A DNA stretch of 10,604 nucleotides from Clostridia bacterium (GTDB lineage: Bacteria > Bacillota > Clostridia > Saccharofermentanales > UBA5734). The translations under genes were made by a program, and so were the position numbers. Positions within the stretch are counted from its first letter, which is position 1; the number at the start of each line of letters is the position of its first letter. Below the pieces are notes generated by a model. It made no database searches. It was not told where the DNA came from and worked only from the letters and a program-made list of their open reading frames with translations. Shown here piece by piece: positions 6,547 through 10,604 of this stretch. The stretch is taken from contig RZZF01000038.1 in NCBI GenBank assembly GCA_009929975.1, forward strand, positions 1 to 10,604. Direction: 5' to 3'.

Positions 6547-7956
6547 ATGATTTCACCACAGCAGTTGATTTCACATATTCCCGCATATGTCCTCGAGGTG
6601 ATTACGATCCTTGAGACAAATGGACATCAGGCCTGGCTGGTCGGCGGATGTGTTCGTGATCTGCTTCAGGGCGCGGTGCCGCAGGATTATGACATCGCGA
6701 CGGACGCCAGACCGGATCAGGTCACCCGGTTGTTTGACCATCACATCATGACTGGCTACCGTCATGGGACGGTCACAGTCCTGATCAATCATCATCCTGT
6801 GGAGGTCACCACATTTCGCAGTGAGTCGGAGTATTCAGATGGCCGGCGGCCGGATCAGGTGGTTTTTCATTCGGATATCCAGACAGATCTCCTGCGGCGG
6901 GATTTTACGATAAACAGCATGGCCTGGCATCCACAACGAGGTCTTTTTGATCCGGCACAGGGACAGCAGGATCTCGGACGACGCGTACTGCGCTGTGTCG
7001 GTGATCCCGATCTGCGCTTCAGTGAAGACGGCCTGCGCCTCCTGCGCGCACTGCGGTTCTGCGCGGCACTTGACCTGACCGCGACAGACGACACGGTCGC
7101 GGCGGCTGGCCGCCAGGCCTGGCGAATTAATCAATTGAGTCGCGAACGTGTCTGGAGTGAACTGCGCAAGTCGATGACATCACGTTATCCGGTCCGCATG
7201 ATCCCGTTCGCGCGGACCGGTGTTCTGGAAACGGCTGTCCAGGGCCTGTTCGGACCGCTCCGTTCCCGGCGAAGCCTGACGGAGCCGATCGCGGCGCTCA
7301 GCCGCCCCGACCGGACTGAAGCTGAACTGGTCGCGCTGCTGCTGATCCTTACCTGCGCCGCGCCCGATCAGGATGGGACGATCCGGGATGTGGACATCAG
7401 AGAATGGTCGGATGGGCGGACGCTGTCTGATTGGCGCAAGCGTCTGGTTTCAGAAGGCCGCCTGGCAAGAAAAGTCAGTGAGGACGCACTGTTGATTCTT
7501 CACTGGCTCGGACTTCTGGTGATCACATCGGTGGATCAAGCGGCGACAGCGGAGACCACGCGCCGGCAGTCAGCCGGCCTGCTCAGATTACTGCATCGCC
7601 GTGGTGCCAACCGTTGCCGGTCGGCACTCCGCGGCCTGATTGAGCAGGCGGCTGGAATCTGTGACCAGCTTGAGCTGATTCCTGATGCCGGACCGCGTAA
7701 TGCGCAGGCTTTACAGCTGATCGACTGGATTCCGCTGGCCGTGACAGATCTCGCCATTCGCGGCAATGATCTTCTGGCGGCCGGTTTCAGGCAGGGACCT
7801 GAACTGCAGACGGTCCTTGAACGCCTGTTGTCTCATGCTCTGCGTCAGCCCGGTCCCGTCACGCGCGCTGATCTGCTGCGGCTGGCCGGCCGGATCGCCG
7901 GCAAACGGCCATCAGATCTGTCAGGAAATGATAATAATCTGTCACATTCGCTTTGA
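6547..7956 (+). CDS. tRNA nucleotidyltransferase / poly(A) polymerase family (CCA-adding type)
   Basis: A 469-residue class II nucleotidyltransferase that adds or repairs the 3' CCA of tRNAs from CTP and ATP. Motifs are in order: LVGGCVRD (31-38), the catalytic carboxylates DYD (D48, D50), the RRDFTINSMA block (117-126), the EDGLR template motif (160-164, the EDxxR of motif D, followed by RALRF), and ERVWSELRKS (200-209). A family C-terminal RNA-binding region is recognisable (DLAIRGNDLLAAGFRQGPEL, 401-420). No clear HD phosphohydrolase motif is present. The ATG at 6547 has GGGAG (6531-6535) 11 bases upstream, which is long. A closer ATG at 6542 opens a two-codon frame (Met-Pro-stop) whose TGA overlaps this start. 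The enzyme is still useful although the local tRNA-Ala encodes CCA, because it can repair tRNA ends and serve tRNAs lacking CCA. A pure poly(A) polymerase role cannot be ruled out from sequence alone. Confidence 0.93.
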   Translation: MISPQQLISHIPAYVLEVITILETNGHQAWLVGGCVRDLLQGAVPQDYDIATDARPDQVTRLFDHHIMTGYRHGTVTVLINHHPVEVTTFRSESEYSDGRRPDQVVFHSDIQTDLLRRDFTINSMAWHPQRGLFDPAQGQQDLGRRVLRCVGDPDLRFSEDGLRLLRALRFCAALDLTATDDTVAAAGRQAWRINQLSRERVWSELRKSMTSRYPVRMIPFARTGVLETAVQGLFGPLRSRRSLTEPIAALSRPDRTEAELVALLLILTCAAPDQDGTIRDVDIREWSDGRTLSDWRKRLVSEGRLARKVSEDALLILHWLGLLVITSVDQAATAETTRRQSAGLLRLLHRRGANRCRSALRGLIEQAAGICDQLELIPDAGPRNAQALQLIDWIPLAVTDLAIRGNDLLAAGFRQGPELQTVLERLLSHALRQPGPVTRADLLRLAGRIAGKRPSDLSGNDNNLSHSL

Positions 7957-7964
7957 CAGGCTTA

Positions 7965-7973
7965 TGCTATAAT
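7965..7973 (+). promoter_or_regulatory. Extended -10 promoter for the LysM protein gene
   Basis: TGC followed by an exact TATAAT (7968-7973) is a TGN-extended -10. A TTGACA at 7953-7958, overlapping the upstream stop codon, is only 9 bases away and cannot pair with it. It is 16 bases from a poor TATTGC (7975-7980), so a second weak promoter is possible. The predicted start is near 7980. Confidence 0.72.
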
Positions 7974-7979
7974 GTATTG

Positions 7980-8083
7980 CGTATCAATGTCGCTGTGCCT
8001 CTTCATACTGGCAGCTCCGGGCTGCCGCCTGTCAATATCAGGACTGTGGCACAGTGATCAATTTAACAGGGAGGCCAGCACAT
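7980..8083 (+). promoter_or_regulatory. About 104-base 5' leader with a small hairpin and a palindrome
   Basis: Between the predicted start and the ATG at 8084 there is a 6-bp hairpin (GGCAGC 8010-8015, loop TCCGG, GCTGCC 8021-8026) without a U-run, and a perfect 6+1+6 inverted repeat ACTGTG-G-CACAGT (8043-8055) about 14 bases before the Shine-Dalgarno GGGAGG (8069-8074). No known riboswitch class is recognised. The structures could be regulatory or incidental. Confidence 0.35.
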
Positions 8084-9664
8084 ATGGCGAAATCACCCCG
8101 CGCCGCGCTGACACGGTTGGCGACATCCGTAGCGGCTCGTTACTATCCTGCCTCAGGCGCCAATCCGGGTTTTTATCTGGATGGAAGAATGCCGGGACGC
8201 CGGGACCGTGATTCAGTGGATATCACGCTTGATCGCGAGGACCGCGGTTTTTTCTATTCCGTTTACGCATCGTTATCCGGCGGCCAGTCGGCTGAAACCG
8301 GTAATGCCAGAGTTCGCAAGGCACTCGATCGTGTCCAGGCCGATGTTCGCCAACCCGGTCGTAATATCGATAATGAAATCAATGATCTGGCTGAATGTGC
8401 CGTCCATGTTGCCGGACGGATCACACTGCAGCATGAAGGCGTCCTGCAGCCTTATTTTGCCGGCCTGGTCGTTCGGGATTCTGAACTGGCTGCCGTCACG
8501 ATGGGAAATGCCTGCGCTTATCTTTATCGCGGCGATGTCCTGTATCCGCTGACCTCAGACGATTTTCCCCTTGAGGCCGTTGATATGCAGGGCCGGCCCG
8601 TGAGCGGCATGGATGTCTATTGTGCGGGGATTGCCGGAACGGTCCGCTATTCCAATATCGCCCAGCTGCAGCTTGATGATTGTGTCATCATCTGCAATAA
8701 GGAAATCATGGACGCTCTGGGCCAGCGCGATGTTCTGCGCCTTCTCTATGAAGCAGAAGATCAGGCAGACGCGGCCGGTCTGATTGTTGATGAAGCGGCG
8801 TCCAGACTACCGGGTGTTCCGATGCAGTTCATGATCGGATTTGTCGAAAGCATCATGTCGGCAGATCGCACCGGCCGTTTCGGCACCGGCCGCTCAACCT
8901 CGGAAATGATGACGGGTTTTCACCGGACCGTCGCCACACATGCAGCTGCCCCGGCCAGTAAAAAAGCATCGGCCGCCGCAGCAGCCGCACCGGCAGCGGT
9001 GGCAGCGGCGGCCGATCCGGGCGATCTGGCGGCATCTCCGCACGGTGATCCGGTTCCTGTGCTTGAGGATGATGCCTATGATGAATATGATGAGGCTGCC
9101 TATGACGGCTACGCGGCCGAGGGCCGCGGACGGCGAATCGCGTTTTATCTGATCATCGCGGCTGTTTGTATCGGCAGCCTGTTCGCGATCTACAACATGC
9201 TGTTCGGCGGTGATGACGAACCTCAGACCACCACGATCACAACCCTTGCCACAACTGAGGGTGCCGGGGTTACGACAGCCCCTTCACAGACCGGACCGTC
9301 CACCAGTGAGTCTGAATCAAGCCAGGAACCGTCTGACAGTTCGACTGACGAGTCGTCAGATACGACATCGGATACGACACCGCCGGAGACCACAGTACCG
9401 ACGTCAGAAACAACGACAGCGGAACCGACGACCTCTGAGACCACGACAACGACCACAACGACCACGACGACAGCGAACAGCCCGGTCACATTGCCGACCA
9501 CCTATACCGTACAGAGTGGAGAATCCCTCTGGGCGATCGCCAACCGTTTCTATCCGGACCGTGATGTTGAGTTGATGGTCGACGCGATACTCGATGCCAA
9601 CGATATCATTGATCCGGAGATGATTTTCCCCGGTGATATCCTGACCATCCCCGCCGTTCCATAA
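8084..9664 (+). CDS. Predicted PPM/PP2C-like pseudophosphatase with TM helix and extracellular LysM
   Basis: A 526-residue membrane protein. Residues about 15-256 follow the order of a PPM (PP2C-type) phosphatase fold with key residues replaced: the DGMGG block reads SLSGG (63-67), the GDSRxYLYR block reads GNACAYLYR (141-149) and is followed by LTSDDF like the usual LTxDH, the CSDGL block reads CNKEI (204-208), and the final DN-I/V-T segment reads VPMQFM (245-250). Then come an Ala-rich linker (287-310), an acidic Asp/Glu/Tyr stretch (327-345), basic RGRGRR (346-351), a TM helix (352-373), a Ser/Thr-rich spacer (381-472, including 11 consecutive Thr), and a LysM (474-523; YTVQSGESLWAIANRFY ... 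PGDILTIP). With no signal peptide and a basic N-side flank, the PPM-like part should be cytoplasmic and the LysM outside on peptidoglycan. The ATG at 8084 is supported by GGGAGG 9 bases upstream; the GTG at 8054 lacks a Shine-Dalgarno. LysM and TM are certain; the pseudophosphatase call is alignment by eye. Confidence 0.85.
   Translation: MAKSPRAALTRLATSVAARYYPASGANPGFYLDGRMPGRRDRDSVDITLDREDRGFFYSVYASLSGGQSAETGNARVRKALDRVQADVRQPGRNIDNEINDLAECAVHVAGRITLQHEGVLQPYFAGLVVRDSELAAVTMGNACAYLYRGDVLYPLTSDDFPLEAVDMQGRPVSGMDVYCAGIAGTVRYSNIAQLQLDDCVIICNKEIMDALGQRDVLRLLYEAEDQADAAGLIVDEAASRLPGVPMQFMIGFVESIMSADRTGRFGTGRSTSEMMTGFHRTVATHAAAPASKKASAAAAAAPAAVAAAADPGDLAASPHGDPVPVLEDDAYDEYDEAAYDGYAAEGRGRRIAFYLIIAAVCIGSLFAIYNMLFGGDDEPQTTTITTLATTEGAGVTTAPSQTGPSTSESESSQEPSDSSTDESSDTTSDTTPPETTVPTSETTTAEPTTSETTTTTTTTTTTANSPVTLPTTYTVQSGESLWAIANRFYPDRDVELMVDAILDANDIIDPEMIFPGDILTIPAVP
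8942..9013 (+). other. Ala-rich linker in the LysM protein
   Basis: Residues 287-310 are nearly all Ala with Pro, Ser, Lys and Val. This low-complexity tether joins the PPM-like domain to the acidic juxtamembrane segment. Confidence 0.8.
9224..9499 (+). other. Ser/Thr-rich extracellular spacer in the LysM protein
   Basis: Residues 381-472 are dominated by Thr, Ser, Glu, Asp and Pro, with 11 Thr in a row near 454-463. Several different Thr codons are mixed, so the tract is kept at the protein level rather than being a simple DNA repeat. Such spacers usually cross the wall and may be O-glycosylated. Confidence 0.85.
9503..9652 (+). other. LysM peptidoglycan-binding domain
   Basis: Residues 474-523 of the 8084 gene carry the LysM pattern: YTVQSGESLWAIA at the start, an Asn-Ile pair (AND-IIDPEMI) in the middle and PGDILTIP at the end. 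A single copy at the extreme C-terminus fits binding to GlcNAc-containing wall glycans. Confidence 0.95.
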
Positions 9665-9699
9665 GCCCCGTTTCGAATCAAGAGCATGGAGGTTACCAT

Positions 9700-10604
9700 A
9701 TGAGAATTCTGATAACGGAAAAAATCGCGGCAGAAAGCGTTGAATACCTGAAAGAGCAGGGATTCACGGTTGATGTCAAACTTGGCCTCACTCAGGCTGA
9801 GATTGAGCAGGTCATCGCGCCTTATGACGGACTGATTGTCCGGAGCGTGACCCAGGTCGACCGTTCACTGCTCAGTCACGCCGCCGGCCTGAAAGTCGTT
9901 GGCCGGGCCGGCAATGGAATTGACAACATTGACGTTGATGCCTGTACGGAAAAAGGCATTCTGGCCGTCAATACACCCGAAGCCAATATCATGGCGGCGG
10001 CTGAGCTGGCCGTGGGTCTGGCCTTCGCGGCATTCCGCAATATCTGCCTGGCCAATCAGCGCGCCCGTGAGGATGATTTCCGCCGCGGGTCGATGATCGG
10101 TCATGAACTGGAGGGAAAAACGGCCGGCATCATTGGAATGGGCCGTATCGGTTCGATTGTCGCGCGAAAACTCAAGGGGATCGGCATGAAAGTCGTTGTC
10201 TATGATCCGTATATCGCGACTGAACGGTTCGAAAAAGTCGGTGTCTGCCGTTGTGATCAATTGGAAGATCTGCTGATCCAGTCCGATCTGATCACCTTGC
10301 ATACACCGAAAACCAAAGAGACTCATAATATGATCGACGCGCCGCAGCTGGCGATGTGCCGCAAAGGTGTCAGGATCATCAACGCGGCACGCGGCGGCCT
10401 GGTCAATGAGACCGCTTTGTATGACGCTCTGGTCAGCGGCCAGGTGGCAGCAGCCGGAATCGATGTGTTTGACCAGGAGCCGAGTTATGACAAGGCACCG
10501 GGTGAACAGCATTATCAGAACCCGCTTCTGAATCATCCGAACTGCGTGGTCACACCGCATCTCGGCGCGTCGACGCATGAGGCCAATACCAATGTCGGTA
10601 CGGC
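9700..10604 (+). CDS. serA: D-3-phosphoglycerate dehydrogenase, 3'-truncated by window edge
   Basis: Oxidises 3-phosphoglycerate to 3-phosphohydroxypyruvate with NAD+, the first step of serine biosynthesis, in the cytoplasm. The 301 codons visible contain the family signature GRAGNGIDNIDV (68-79), the Rossmann loop GMGRIG (146-151), D169 of the YDPY stretch for the NAD ribose, and the catalytic set R231 (NAARGG), E260 (DQEP) and H287 (TPHLGAST). The frame has no stop before the right edge, so any C-terminal ASB/ACT regulatory domains are not visible. The ATG at 9700 is set by GGAGG (9688-9692) 7 bases upstream. It lies 35 bases after the LysM-protein stop, same strand, with no terminator or clear promoter between, so co-transcription is likely. 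serC is not in this window. Another 2-hydroxyacid dehydrogenase is the only real alternative, and the GRAGxGxDNxD signature favours SerA. Confidence 0.93.
   Translation, partial: MRILITEKIAAESVEYLKEQGFTVDVKLGLTQAEIEQVIAPYDGLIVRSVTQVDRSLLSHAAGLKVVGRAGNGIDNIDVDACTEKGILAVNTPEANIMAAAELAVGLAFAAFRNICLANQRAREDDFRRGSMIGHELEGKTAGIIGMGRIGSIVARKLKGIGMKVVVYDPYIATERFEKVGVCRCDQLEDLLIQSDLITLHTPKTKETHNMIDAPQLAMCRKGVRIINAARGGLVNETALYDALVSGQVAAAGIDVFDQEPSYDKAPGEQHYQNPLLNHPNCVVTPHLGASTHEANTNVGT

Noticed and set aside
7953..7973. TTGACA/TATAAT taken as one classical promoter
   Set aside because: The boxes are only 9 bases apart, far below the 16-18 needed. The TATAAT is better read as an extended -10.
8054..8083. 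GTG start at 8054 for the LysM protein
   Set aside because: There is no Shine-Dalgarno before it, and GGGAGG at 8069-8074 fits the ATG at 8084.
7972..8211. Plus-strand small frame starting at 7972 or 7987
   Set aside because: It begins in or just after the -10 box, has no ribosome site, and overlaps the LysM gene out of frame.
8942..9499. Ala and Thr tracts as a DNA tandem repeat or mobile element
   Set aside because: Codons within the tracts vary and there is no fixed repeat unit. They are protein-level linkers.
9223..9501. Minus-strand Val-rich frame
   Set aside because: It is the complement of the Thr/Ser spacer codons of the LysM protein, a low-complexity artefact.
9865..10578. Minus-strand open frame (237 codons) opposite serA
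   Set aside because: The plus strand encodes an unmistakable phosphoglycerate dehydrogenase with all catalytic residues. The minus frame has no ribosome site or family features.

Overview
The window looks like chromosomal DNA of a Gram-positive, Bacillota/Clostridia-like bacterium. The reasons are strong purine-rich Shine-Dalgarno sites, sigma-A-type promoters (one perfect TTGACA-N17-TATAAT and several TGN-extended -10 boxes), secreted single-pass proteins including a LysM wall-binding domain, and a DUF2207/YciQ-type membrane protein. GC content is slightly above 50%. The lineage is an inference from style and cannot be fixed from the sequence. No mobile element, CRISPR array, rRNA or phage gene is visible.

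Layout, left to right. (1) The 3' part of an AMP-forming acyl-CoA synthetase (+), cut by the left edge. (2) Convergent with it, an Amidohydro_2-type metal-dependent hydrolase (-), lying directly behind a tRNA-Ala(CGC) gene (-). The tRNA has a textbook promoter, an encoded CCA and a hairpin terminator. (3) A secreted/membrane DUF2207 protein (+) whose 3' end overlaps by 48 bases the 3' end of (4) a secreted, membrane-anchored seven-repeat RCC1 beta-propeller protein with an Fn3-like domain (-). (5) Divergent from it, a CCA-adding/poly(A) polymerase-type tRNA nucleotidyltransferase (+). The intergenic region between (4) and (5) appears to hold two face-to-face promoters around a palindrome. (6) A 526-residue protein (+) with an N-terminal PPM/PP2C-like fold that has lost its metal-binding motifs, an acidic Tyr-rich juxtamembrane stretch, one transmembrane helix, a Ser/Thr-rich spacer and a C-terminal LysM. 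(7) D-3-phosphoglycerate dehydrogenase (+), 35 bases further on, running off the right edge. It has no stop codon inside the window, so stop-to-stop ORF finding misses it.

Functionally this is mostly a patchwork of housekeeping genes (tRNA-Ala, CCA addition, serine biosynthesis, fatty-acid activation) and cell-envelope proteins. The most interesting item is the predicted pseudophosphatase-TM-LysM protein. It has the layout expected of a device linking a wall-bound LysM to a catalytically dead PPM domain in the cytoplasm, and it may be co-transcribed with serA.
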